NCBI RefSeq assembly: GCF_000830005.1
Contig: NZ_CP010407.1
Location: 496,001 to 560,000 of the forward strand
Direction of reading: 5' to 3'
DNA length: 64,000 nucleotides
Source of the DNA: Streptomyces vietnamensis
GTDB lineage: Bacteria > Actinomycetota > Actinomycetes > Streptomycetales > Streptomycetaceae
A program made the position numbers and the translations under genes. Positions 52,078 through 60,207 of this stretch are shown in pieces. The notes beneath the pieces are model-generated. The model was not told the DNA's origin. It did not search any database and saw only the letters and a list, made by a program, of their open reading frames with translations. The first letter of the stretch is position 1, and every line of letters starts with the position of its first letter.

Positions 52078-52686
52078 GTGCCTCCCCGTAGACGCCTCAG
52101 CCCCGCCGAACGCCGCGCCCAGCTCCTGGACGTCGCCGCACGGCTCTTCGCGGCGCTGCCGTACGACGAGGTGCTGATGGAGGAGGTCGCCGAGCGGGCC
52201 GGGGTCTCCCGCGCCCTGCTCTACCAGCACTTCCCCAACAAGCGCGACCTCTTCGCCGCGCTCTACAGGGAGGCCTCCGAGCAGCTGCTCGCGAAGACGC
52301 GGCTCGACCCCGCCGACACCCTGGTCGAGCAGCTGACGCAGGGTCTGGACGCGCACATCGAGTACTTCGCGGAGAACCGCAACACCGTGCTCGCGGCGAA
52401 CCGCGTCCTGGCCGGCGACCGTCTCGTCCAGACGATCATCACCGGTGAGCTCGACGCCCTGCGCGAGCGTCTGCTCGGCGTGCTGCCGCTCGCCGACGAC
52501 CGGACCCGGGCGGCCGTGTCGGGGGTCCTGAAGAGCTGGCTGGTCTTCGTGCAGGTGCTGTGCGTGGACTGGCTGACCCACGAGACCTGTACGCGCACCG
52601 AACTGCGCGATGTGTGCGTCGGCGCGGTCGTGGGCGCCCTCCGGCCCCTCCTGGACGAGGACCCGGCCCCGGACTGGCCCCGCTGA
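52078..52686 (+). CDS. TetR-family transcriptional regulator
   Basis: 202 residues. Helix-turn-helix AERRAQLLDVAARLFAALPYDEVLMEEVAERAGVSRALLYQHFPNKRDLF is canonical. The GTG start lies 7 bases beyond the palindrome with no good ribosome site, so a leaderless or very short leader is possible. It is predicted to control itself and the divergent DUF4345 gene. Confidence 0.92.
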   Translation: MPPRRRLSPAERRAQLLDVAARLFAALPYDEVLMEEVAERAGVSRALLYQHFPNKRDLFAALYREASEQLLAKTRLDPADTLVEQLTQGLDAHIEYFAENRNTVLAANRVLAGDRLVQTIITGELDALRERLLGVLPLADDRTRAAVSGVLKSWLVFVQVLCVDWLTHETCTRTELRDVCVGAVVGALRPLLDEDPAPDWPR

Positions 52687-52705
52687 CCTCGCGACTCCGG
52701 GCCGG

Positions 52706-53635
52706 TCAGAACACCGACAGGCCCGTTATGGTCGTGAAGCGGTCGAGGGCGGCCACGCCCGCCACCGAGTTGCCCCGGCTGTCCAGGCCCGGACTCCACA
52801 CGCACAGGGTGCAGCGGCCCGGTACGACGGCGACGACCGCTCCGCCGACGCCGCTCTTGCCGGGGAGCCCGACGCGGTAGGCGAAGTCACCGGCCGCGTC
52901 GTACGTGCCGCAGGTGAGCATGACGGCGTTGACCTGCTTGGCCTGACTGCGGGTCAGCAGGCGGCTGCCGTCGGCGCGGAGCCCGTGCCGGGCCAGGAAG
53001 CCCGTGGCGAGGGCCAGGTCGGCGCAGGAGGCTTCCAGGGAGCACTGGCGGAAGTACTCGCGCAGCAGCTCGGGGACGGGGCCCGTGATGTTGCCGTAGG
53101 AGGCCATGAAGTGGGCGAGGGCCGCGTTGCGGTCGCCGTGGGCCGCCTCGGAGGCGGCGACGCCGTCGTCGAAGGCGAGGTCCGGGTTGCCGCTCTCGGC
53201 GCGCAGGAAGTCGAGCAGGCTCCCGGAGGCGTCGCCGGTCAGGCGGTGCAGCCGGTCGGTGACGACGAGGGCTCCGGCGTTGATGAACGGGTTGCGGGGG
53301 ATGCCGTGTTCGTACTCCAGCTGGACGAGCGAGTTGAACGGGTCGCCGGAGGGTTCGCGGCCGACGTGCGCCCAGAGCGCCTCGCTCTCTCCGGCGAGGG
53401 CGAGCGCGAGGGTGAAGACCTTGGTGACGGACTGCGTGGAGAACGGGCGCCGCCAGTCCCCCACTCCGTAGACCGTGCCGTCGAGTTCCGCCACGGCCAT
53501 GCCGAAGTCGCGCGGGTCGCCCGCCGCGAGGGCCGGGATGTAGTCGGCCGGGGTGCCCCGGTCGGTGAGGTCCGCGATCTCCTCGGCGATGCGGTCCAGG
53601 ACGGGCTGGAACTGGAAGGTGGTGCTGGTGGTCAC
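52706..53635 (-). CDS. glsA: Glutaminase
   Basis: 309 residues, the usual length. Serine-beta-lactamase-like fold with the catalytic SxxK at S69-K72 (FSTQSVTKVF), NPFINAGALV, and the YGV/SGVGGA C-terminal block. It converts glutamine to glutamate and ammonia in the cytoplasm. The GTG start overlaps the stop of the enoyl-CoA hydratase-type gene (GTGA). The metabolic reason for that pairing is unclear. Confidence 0.93.
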   Translation of the reverse strand: MTTSTTFQFQPVLDRIAEEIADLTDRGTPADYIPALAAGDPRDFGMAVAELDGTVYGVGDWRRPFSTQSVTKVFTLALALAGESEALWAHVGREPSGDPFNSLVQLEYEHGIPRNPFINAGALVVTDRLHRLTGDASGSLLDFLRAESGNPDLAFDDGVAASEAAHGDRNAALAHFMASYGNITGPVPELLREYFRQCSLEASCADLALATGFLARHGLRADGSRLLTRSQAKQVNAVMLTCGTYDAAGDFAYRVGLPGKSGVGGAVVAVVPGRCTLCVWSPGLDSRGNSVAGVAALDRFTTITGLSVF

Positions 53636-54696
53636 ACGCCACCCCGCGGTGCCAGGCCGAGGTCGCCGCCGGCCGGGACGGCGAAGTAGCGGGCGACGTC
53701 GGCCTCGGTGACCTCGGCGAGGGTGGCCGGGGTCCAGTGGGGGTCGCGGTCCTTGTCGACGACCTGGGCGCGGATGCCCTCGACGAGGTCGGGGGTGGTC
53801 AGGGCGGCGCAGGAGACGCGGTACTCCAGGTCGAGGACCTCCTCCAGGGTGCCGAGGGCGCGGGAGCGGCGGAGGGTGGCCAGGGTCGCCTTGAGGGCGG
53901 CCGGGGACCGCGTGAGGAGGGTCTCGGCCGTCTCCTTGGCGGCGGGCACGCCGGTGTCGTAGAGGCGCTCGACGATCTCCTCGACGGTCGGGGCGGTGTA
54001 GCAGGCGTCGATCCACTCCCGCTGTTCGGCGAGGACGCCCTCCGGCGGTGTGGCGGCGTGGCGGGCGAGGGCCTCCGCGGCCGGCAGCTCCGTCAGGTCG
54101 CGGGCCAGGGCGGGGAGTTCGGCGGAGGGTACGAAGGCGTCGGCGAGGCCCGTGAGGATCGCGTCGGCGGCGCCGACGGGGGTGCCGGTGAGGGCGAGGT
54201 GGGTGCCGAGTTCGCCGGGGGCGCGGCCGAGCAGATGCGTTCCGCCGACGTCGGGGACGAAGCCGATGCCGGTCTCGGGCATGGCGACGCGGGAGCGCTC
54301 GGTGACGACGCGGACGGAGCCGTGCGCGGAGACGCCGACGCCACCGCCCATCACGATGCCGTCCATGAGGGCGACGTAGGGCTTCGGGTAGCGGGAGACG
54401 CGGGCGTTGAGCCGGTACTCGTCCCGCCAGAAGGCCGCGGAGGCGGAGCCCCCGGCGCGGGCGTCGTCGTGGATGGCGCGGATGTCGCCGCCGGCGCAGA
54501 GGCCCCGCTCCCCGGCGCCCTCGATGACGACGGTGGTGACGGCCGGGTCGTGCTCCCACGCGGTGAGGGCGTCGTCGACGGCGAGGACCATGGCGTGGGT
54601 GAGCGCGTTGATGGCGCGGGGCCGGTTCAAGGTGATGAACCCGGCGCGGCCCTCCGTCCGGAGGAGCACGTCGGGAGTTCCGGTCGGCACGATCAC
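53632..54696 (-). CDS. 3-hydroxyisobutyryl-CoA hydrolase-like enoyl-CoA hydratase family protein
   Basis: 354 residues from a GTG at 54696 with GAAGGGA 5 bases upstream. Crotonase oxyanion motifs (GLCAGGDIRAIHDDARAG and MDGIVMGGGVGVSAHG) and the catalytic Glu/Asp block MPETGIGFVPDVGGTHLLGR match the hydrolase of valine breakdown. The long C-terminal region (about 230-345) is typical of this subgroup. Translationally coupled to glutaminase. Confidence 0.9.
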   Translation of the reverse strand: MIVPTGTPDVLLRTEGRAGFITLNRPRAINALTHAMVLAVDDALTAWEHDPAVTTVVIEGAGERGLCAGGDIRAIHDDARAGGSASAAFWRDEYRLNARVSRYPKPYVALMDGIVMGGGVGVSAHGSVRVVTERSRVAMPETGIGFVPDVGGTHLLGRAPGELGTHLALTGTPVGAADAILTGLADAFVPSAELPALARDLTELPAAEALARHAATPPEGVLAEQREWIDACYTAPTVEEIVERLYDTGVPAAKETAETLLTRSPAALKATLATLRRSRALGTLEEVLDLEYRVSCAALTTPDLVEGIRAQVVDKDRDPHWTPATLAEVTEADVARYFAVPAGGDLGLAPRGGV

Positions 54697-54918
54697 TCGG
54701 TCCCTTCGGGTGGCACGACTCTGTGTCCCGGCCACCGTACCGGGACGCGTCGCACCCCCCGGAGCGGGGTGGAGGGGCGGGAAGGACTCATCCGCTTCTC
54801 GCGGATCCTGATTGCACGGTGCGCGGTCCGGTGACGGCCGCTACTCCGCGTCCTCACACCGAGTCCTTCCCGTCACTTCCATGGAACCACCGCTGGGACG
54901 GGGGCGCGAGCCCCCGTG

Positions 54919-54953
54919 TTCACGGGACGTGGTCACGGGGTGACCACGTCCCG
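54919..54953. terminator. Very strong hairpin terminator
   Basis: Perfect 16-bp stem CACGGGACGTGGTCAC / GTGACCACGTCCCGTG closed by GGG. It lies 10 bases beyond the stop of the acetyltransferase on the minus strand. The rest of 54697-54962 has no gene. Confidence 0.85.
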
Positions 54954-54962
54954 TGCCCGGCC

Positions 54963-55646
54963 TCAGGCCGGCAGCAGGTCCTGCGGGATGCGCACCTGCC
55001 GGGGGGTGGAGAGGCGCAGCTCGATGATGTCCCGGACCGTGGGCCATTCCTCGTCGAGGATCGAGTAGAAGGCCGTGTCGCGGACGGCGCCGTCGAGGCC
55101 ACGGGAGTGGGCGCGACGGATGCCTTCGCAGGTCGCCCCGAGGCGCTCGATGGCGATTCTGGAGCGGGTGTTGCGGGCGTCGGCGCGCATCGTGATGCGG
55201 CGGACGCCCCAGGACTCGAAGGCGTGCCGGAGCATGAGGTACTTGGCCTCGGTGTTGATGCCCGTGCCCCGGGCGTCGCCCGCGATCCAGGTGTTCCCGA
55301 TCTCGGCGGCGTCCGGGACGGCGGTCAGCGGATCGCCGTGGGGCATGCCGGGGACGGGCGGCCAGATCAGCGGGCCCCGCCAGTAGTCGAGTTCGAGGAA
55401 GCGGGTCGAGCCGATGACTCGTTCGTCGGCCGTACTGACCAGGGCGAAGGGCAGGCAACGGCCTGCCGCCTGATCGGCGAGGGCACGGGCGATGTAGTCG
55501 AGGGCCGATTCGAGGCCGTCGGGTACGGGGGTGAAGGCGTAGGCCGATCGGTCCGCCCCGCCGGCCCGGGCGAGGGCTTCGGCGTGCCGCATCGCCAGCG
55601 GCTCCAGGCGCACGGAGCGCCCGGTCAGGAGAACAGGTACTGGCAC
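54963..55646 (-). CDS. GNAT-family acetyltransferase
   Basis: 227 residues from a GTG with GAGG upstream. RimJ/RimL-like layout: SVRLEPLAMRHAEALARAG, TWIAGDARGTGINTEAKYLMLRHAF, and RADARNTRSRIAIERLGATCEG. A C-terminal tail continues to RIPQDLLPA. The acceptor is unknown. A single-gene unit ending at the 16-bp hairpin. The upstream space 55647-55933 (287 bp) has no supported gene. Confidence 0.9.
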   Translation of the reverse strand: MPVPVLLTGRSVRLEPLAMRHAEALARAGGADRSAYAFTPVPDGLESALDYIARALADQAAGRCLPFALVSTADERVIGSTRFLELDYWRGPLIWPPVPGMPHGDPLTAVPDAAEIGNTWIAGDARGTGINTEAKYLMLRHAFESWGVRRITMRADARNTRSRIAIERLGATCEGIRRAHSRGLDGAVRDTAFYSILDEEWPTVRDIIELRLSTPRQVRIPQDLLPA

Positions 55647-55933
55647 GGAACCTCGGGTCTTTCACGGGCAGGGACGACTCCCGCCGCGGAGAGGCCGCGG
55701 CGGCAGCAGGAGGGGGTTCTCGTCCGGTGCCGAAGGTGTCGTGAGAACGACAAATGAGCAGGTAAAACGGTTCGCCACCGGATGCGAGGAGGATCAGTAT
55801 GCAGCCACAACCGCTCCGAGAACAGAACCCCGGGAGAACCTGCGTCCACGCGAGGGTGAAGCCTGCCGTGCGACCGGGTCGAGCGGTCTCACGGGCCGGA
55901 CGGGGCCGCCCGCCAGTCGGACGGCCCGTCGGT

Positions 55934-56635
55934 TCAGACGCAGGTGGGATGGCCCCAGCCGTCCGCGTTCTTCGCGATGGTCTCGCCCTTGTCGTAGGCA
56001 CGACCACAGCGGCAGCGGCCGGGGAATTTCGCGTTCAGGGTGCCGCCGGACGGGCGAGTCCTGCGGGCGGAACCCCCGCCGGCGCTCGCGGAGCCCCTGC
56101 GGGGCGCAGAGGAGCGCGGCCGGGGCGTGGAGGCGCGTGCGGCGGGCTCGGCCGGGGGCAGCTCGGCGCCGCCCTCGGAGGCCAGGGGCTCCTGCGTACG
56201 GGCGGAGTGGCTGGCCGCGCGGTCGGCGGCGTCGTTGAGGGGGTCGCCGTCGACCTGGTGCGCGGGGACGTACACGAAGTCGACGTCCCGGCCGGTGAGC
56301 AGCGTGTCGATCCGGACGACCAGGTCCTTGTTGGCGACGGGGGTGCCCGCGGCGGTCTTCCAGCCCTTGCGGCGCCAGCCGGGGAGCCAGGTCGTGACGG
56401 CCTTCATGGCGTACTGCGAGTCCATCCGGACCTCGGCGGGCACGGCGGGGTCGAGGGCCTCCAGGAGGCGTTCCAGGGCCGTGAGTTCGGCCACGTTGTT
56501 GGTCGCCCGGCCGAGGGGGCCCGCCTCCCAGCGGTCGATCGCTCCGTCGGCGCGGCCGATGACCCATGCCCAGGCCGCGGGGCCGGGGTTTCCCTTCGAC
56601 GCGCCGTCGCACGCCGCGATGATCTTCTCCACCAT
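55934..56635 (-). CDS. RNase HI with Cys-containing C-terminal tail
   Basis: 233 residues. The RNase HI core spans residues 1-150 with acidic residues D10 (ACDGASKGNPGP), E50 (NNVAELTAL), D72 (MDSQYAMKAV) and D138 (LNDAADRAA). It degrades RNA in RNA-DNA hybrids. A Ser/Arg/Pro-rich linker leads to a C-terminal CRCGRAYDKGETIAKN...HPTC segment that looks like a small zinc-binding or nucleic-acid-binding unit and is not part of classical RNase H. It starts 18 bases after a terminator hairpin. Confidence 0.9.
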   Translation of the reverse strand: MVEKIIAACDGASKGNPGPAAWAWVIGRADGAIDRWEAGPLGRATNNVAELTALERLLEALDPAVPAEVRMDSQYAMKAVTTWLPGWRRKGWKTAAGTPVANKDLVVRIDTLLTGRDVDFVYVPAHQVDGDPLNDAADRAASHSARTQEPLASEGGAELPPAEPAARASTPRPRSSAPRRGSASAGGGSARRTRPSGGTLNAKFPGRCRCGRAYDKGETIAKNADGWGHPTCV

Positions 56636-56652
56636 CCCACGATCCTGACACG

Positions 56653-56684
56653 CCGACGGGGGTGGGCGGTCCCACCCCCGTCGG
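56653..56684 (-). terminator. Terminator hairpin of the RNA-repair operon
   Basis: Perfect 14-bp stem CCGACGGGGGTGGG / CCCACCCCCGTCGG with a 4-nt loop, about 20 bases past the kinase-phosphatase stop. It separates that operon from the RNase H gene. Confidence 0.85.
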
Positions 56685-56703
56685 ACGCCCGGCCGCGGCC
56701 GGG

Positions 56704-57621
56704 TCAGAAGGCGCCGTAGTTGACCTGCCAGGTGGGCAGGCCCATCCGGCGCCAGAGGGCGACGACGCGGTCGCGGTCGTCCAGGGAGACCCGGACCGCG
56801 TACCGGTGGCGGACATGGGCGTCGAAGAGCTCCGCCTTCACGAGGTCGTCGCCGCGGCCGTCGCCGGAGGCGCGCATCCACAGCTCGTCGTAGGGCACCT
56901 CGTGGCGTGCGAGCCAGCTCTCGGTGAGGGCGCGGTGGTCCTCGCTGCGCCCGGAGAGCAGCACGATCCGGTCCTGCTCGGTGTGCCGGAAGGCCCGCAG
57001 GGCGTCGCGCACGGAGGGGTTGACCAGGTCGCGGTCGCAGCGGCTGAAGTCGTACGGGCCCCGGTCCACGCGCAGCGCGAGGGTGCCGTCGATGTCGCAC
57101 ATGACGGCGGTGGGGAGCGCCGGGTCGGGGACGTAGGGGTCTCCGACGGTGGGGCGGTCGTTGAGCCAGTCCGCGGTGAGGCGCCAGCCGCCCCGGGTGG
57201 CCTTGGCGTGCTTGTCGGCGAGGATGCGGATGATCTCCTCGCCGACGGGCCGGTCGCGGGCGGCGTCGCGGCGGACGCACTCGTCGACGGGGACGTCGGT
57301 GAAGTCGTGGACCGCGAAGGTGGCGAGGCCGCCCACGGCGGCCTTCAGCCGCTTGGGGACGTGCGGGGTCAGATGCGTGTTGTCGACGACGACGTCGAAG
57401 CCGTCGTCGACGGCGGCGCGGACGGCCGCGTCCTGGATGCCGAGCACGGTCTGCTCGTGCTTGTGGGAGCGGCCTCGGTCCGGCGCGGGGACGTCGAGCA
57501 TGGCCCGGAGGTCGTCGAGGTTGACGCGGCGCATCCGGCCCTCGGCGGCGGCCTGGAGGGCGCGGGCGGCGGTCGTCTTCCCGGAGGCCGGGAGGCCGGT
57601 CATGAGGTGGACGACAGGCAC
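56704..57621 (-). CDS. Polynucleotide kinase-phosphatase, T4 Pnkp type
   Basis: 305 residues, close to the size of T4 Pnkp. The 5'-kinase domain has P-loop GLPASGKT (residues 9-16) and NLDDLR (34-39). The 3'-phosphatase domain is a HAD fold with CDIDGT (D176, D178) and LLSGR. It heals broken RNA ends by removing 2',3'-cyclic or 3' phosphate and phosphorylating the 5' OH. The GTG start lies 2 bases after the RNA ligase stop, with GAGGAGA upstream, so ligase and kinase are made together. Confidence 0.93.
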   Translation of the reverse strand: MPVVHLMTGLPASGKTTAARALQAAAEGRMRRVNLDDLRAMLDVPAPDRGRSHKHEQTVLGIQDAAVRAAVDDGFDVVVDNTHLTPHVPKRLKAAVGGLATFAVHDFTDVPVDECVRRDAARDRPVGEEIIRILADKHAKATRGGWRLTADWLNDRPTVGDPYVPDPALPTAVMCDIDGTLALRVDRGPYDFSRCDRDLVNPSVRDALRAFRHTEQDRIVLLSGRSEDHRALTESWLARHEVPYDELWMRASGDGRGDDLVKAELFDAHVRHRYAVRVSLDDRDRVVALWRRMGLPTWQVNYGAF

Positions 57622-57623
57622 GG

Positions 57624-58832
57624 TCAGTTCTCCTCGTCGTGGGCGAAGGGGTCGGTGGCCTCGGGGCGCAGCTGGCGCCAGACGAGGAGGTCGGTGGGGC
57701 GGCCGTCGAGGCGCAGGAAGAGCAGGGCGCGCAGGGCCCGGTCGGCGAGGCCCGAGGCGGCGCGGGCGAAGGCCGCCCGGTCGCCGGCCAGGTGGGCCAG
57801 GCGGGCGTACGCCTCGTCGACGGCCTTCTCGCGGTCCGCGGCGGCCGTCTCGAGGCGGGTGATCACCTCGCGGACCCAGGTGTCGAACTCGTCCGGGACC
57901 TGGTCGAGGAGGGCGTCCAGGGGCTTGCCTCCGGAGGCCTCGACGTCGGTGACGGCGCAGCCGAGGCCCTTGGCCAGTTCGCCGGCCGGGAGGGCGGCGA
58001 AGCGCTGGATGCCGTGGCTGCGCCAGATGTCCCGCTCGGTGACGCCGGTGAGCACCTTGTGGAGGCGCACGTACTCGCTGAGCTTGGCCTTGGCGCGCAG
58101 GCCGGAGGCGAAGCGCAGGACGAAGCCCTCGGCGTCCGTGCCGGTGGCCGGGCGGCCGCCGGGCAGGGTGTTGGACTCGGTCAGGGCGACGAGCTCGTCG
58201 ACGCCCATGGCGGGCCAGGTGCGGACGACGGAGCCGATCGGCTGCCACCCCTCGGCGGCCTCGGCGAGGGGTGTCTCGGTGCCGTCCGCCCCGAAGGCGG
58301 CGAGCAGCACGAGGTCGCGGCGCTCGCCGTAGTTCACGACGATGCGGTTGCCCGGGTAGAGCATCTCGGCGAGGTAGGTGACGCCGGGGGTCAGGCCGGT
58401 GGTGTCGGCGGCGTCGAGGCGGCGCTGGGCCCAGGTGGCCTGGCCGCTGGTGAAGGAGCCCTTGGAGGCGACGTGCCAGCGGTCGGCGTAGTGGAAGACC
58501 ACGGCGAGGCTGCCGTCGACCTTGTCGTAGACCTCGAAGGGTTCGTCGGGCAGCGGGGGCGCGTAGGGGCGTCCGCCGGCGTGTTCGGAGAGGTTGAAGA
58601 ACTTGGGGAGGGGGAGCGCGACGATCCGCCCGGTGGCGTCGTCGGCGACGAGCCCGCGGCACCGGGTGGTGGCCCGGTTCCAGTGCTGGGCGTACTGGCA
58701 CGCGCGCGTGTACGTGTAGATCGACAGCGGCAGTTCGGGGTGCTGTTTGCGAGTGATGTGCCCGTCGGCGAGTGCGGCGGCGAGCTCTTCGGACGGCATC
58801 AGGTCGTGCAGAGTCAGGGTCGCCTGGCTCAT
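57624..58832 (-). CDS. RNA ligase, T4 Rnl1-like
   Basis: 402 residues. Nucleotidyltransferase motifs are complete: motif I YDKVDGS with the AMP-accepting Lys at K104, motif IIIa LAEMLYPGNRIVVNY, motif IV EGFVLRF (about 235) and motif V KAKLSEY (K248, K250). The long C-terminal helical part (about 255-402) is like the Rnl1 tRNA-specific domain. It seals 3'-OH/5'-phosphate RNA ends. GGGAGGGA precedes the ATG. It forms an RNA-repair operon with the downstream kinase-phosphatase. Confidence 0.93.
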   Translation of the reverse strand: MSQATLTLHDLMPSEELAAALADGHITRKQHPELPLSIYTYTRACQYAQHWNRATTRCRGLVADDATGRIVALPLPKFFNLSEHAGGRPYAPPLPDEPFEVYDKVDGSLAVVFHYADRWHVASKGSFTSGQATWAQRRLDAADTTGLTPGVTYLAEMLYPGNRIVVNYGERRDLVLLAAFGADGTETPLAEAAEGWQPIGSVVRTWPAMGVDELVALTESNTLPGGRPATGTDAEGFVLRFASGLRAKAKLSEYVRLHKVLTGVTERDIWRSHGIQRFAALPAGELAKGLGCAVTDVEASGGKPLDALLDQVPDEFDTWVREVITRLETAAADREKAVDEAYARLAHLAGDRAAFARAASGLADRALRALLFLRLDGRPTDLLVWRQLRPEATDPFAHDEEN

Positions 58833-59027
58833 GGGGGTCCCTCCCGTGTGTTCGGTGATCCATTCTCGGGGCGGGAAGGCCGGGGAGGACAGCGAATTTT
58901 CACGGTCGGGGACAGGCCGGCGGGGTCCTTATCCGGCTCCCGATCCCGGGCGTGTCGGTGGTGCCCCGTAGACTCGCCGTCTGCCCGTCGGTGACGGAAC
59001 CGGCGCAGGAACGAGGAAGCGAGCCCC

Positions 59028-59339
59028 ATGAACCACGCGGACGGCACGGCACCGATCTATGCCGAGCTCATACGGGAGCGGGGGGACGTTCCCGGTGACG
59101 TCCGCCAGGTCGCCGAGGAGGTTCTGCGGGATCTGAGCCGTGTGATCCAGATGCCTCCGCAGGGGATCCCCGGGCCGCAGCAGGGCGCCGTCGCGCACGC
59201 CGGTGCCCCGCACCCCGGTGCCGGCGGTCCGATGGGCGTCACCGGACCGATGGGTGCCGTCGGCCCGATGGGCGTCGGCGGTCCCGCGGGCATGGTGGGC
59301 CAGGCGGGCGCCGTCGTCCCGCACCGGCCGATGCTCTGA
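59028..59339 (+). CDS. Small hypothetical protein with Gly-Pro-Met-rich tail
   Basis: 103 residues; GAGGAAG precedes the ATG. The first 45 residues (TAPIYAELIRERGDVPGDVR, then QVAEEVLRDL) are a helical segment common to small streptomycete proteins of unknown function. The rest is low complexity with repeated GPMG units (GPMGVTGPMGAVGPMGVGGP), a collagen-like pattern but Met-rich. No signal peptide. Confidence 0.75.
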   Translation: MNHADGTAPIYAELIRERGDVPGDVRQVAEEVLRDLSRVIQMPPQGIPGPQQGAVAHAGAPHPGAGGPMGVTGPMGAVGPMGVGGPAGMVGQAGAVVPHRPML

Positions 59340-59420
59340 CCTCGTCCCCCGCACCGCTGTCAGTGGCGTACGTCATGCTGCCCGGTGAAGTGACCGTACG
59401 GTGACACAGGGGATGACGAC

Positions 59421-60002
59421 ATGGCCGAGGTACTGCTCTTCCACCACTCGCTGGGACTGACGGAGGGCGTCGGCGCGTTCGCCGACGAACTGCGGCGGGC
59501 CGGGCACACGGTGCACGTGCCCGATCTGTACGAGGGGCGGACGTTCGAGGACCTGGAGGCCGGCGTCGGGTACGCCCAGGAGGTCGGCTTCGACACGATC
59601 ACGGCCCGGGGCGAGCGGGCGGCCGGGGGGCTGCCCGGGGAGATCGTGTACGCCGGGTTCTCGCTCGGCGTGCTGCCCGCGCAGAAGCTGGCGCAGACCC
59701 GGCCCGGGGCCGCGGGCGCCCTGCTGTTCGGTGGCTGCGTGCCGGTGGCCGCCTTCGGCCCCGAGTGGCCGCAGGGCGTGCCCACGCAGGTGCACGGCAT
59801 GGACGCCGATCCGTACTTCGTCGACGACGGCGACCTGGCGGCGGCGCGCGAGCTCGTGGCGGGCGCCGGGGACCGGGAGCTGTTCCTGTACCCGGGGACG
59901 GCCCACCTGTTCATGGAGCGCGGGACGCCGGAGCACGTGCCGGAGGCAGCCGCGCTGTGCACCGAGCGGGTGCTGTGCTTCCTGGACGCCCTCAAGGGGT
60001 GA
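59421..60002 (+). CDS. Dienelactone hydrolase family protein
   Basis: 193 residues. Alpha/beta-hydrolase fold with a nucleophile elbow GFSLGV: Ser sits where classical dienelactone hydrolase has Cys. The Asp (MDADPYFVDDGD) and His (GTAHLF) of the triad are in the expected places. Probable esterase; substrate unknown. Its 3' end lies in an imperfect 27-29 bp repeat. Confidence 0.88.
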   Translation: MAEVLLFHHSLGLTEGVGAFADELRRAGHTVHVPDLYEGRTFEDLEAGVGYAQEVGFDTITARGERAAGGLPGEIVYAGFSLGVLPAQKLAQTRPGAAGALLFGGCVPVAAFGPEWPQGVPTQVHGMDADPYFVDDGDLAAARELVAGAGDRELFLYPGTAHLFMERGTPEHVPEAAALCTERVLCFLDALKG

Positions 60003-60055
60003 GCCCCGCGGGGGAAACCCTCAAGAGGTGAGCCCCGAGGGGGAGCCTCAAGGGG
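59991..60055. repeat. Imperfect 27-29 bp tandem repeat, about 2.3 copies
   Basis: CTCAAGGGGTGAGCCCCG-type units begin at 59991, 60020 and 60047. The first unit contains the stop codon of the dienelactone hydrolase-like gene. The remaining 60056-60207 contains only the leader of the next gene. Confidence 0.75.
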
Positions 60056-60207
60056 TCGACCGATCGGTGGACCCCTGTGTCCGCCGATCCGCTGCCCGTG
60101 AGGGGCCGGGCGGCGGACCGGGGGGAGGCGGGCGCGGGCGGAGGATCGGGGCAGGGCGCGGACCCCAACGGGGCCGTCCGCGCGGTCGCCGTACCGAGGA
60201 GTCCGTC

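Noticed and set aside
55799..56719. Plus-strand frame starting after a good GAGGAGGATCAGT-ATG context
   Set aside because: The ribosome site is attractive, but the frame is antisense to RNase H, is Arg/Gly-rich and shows no domain. A very short peptide cannot be excluded, but is not supported.
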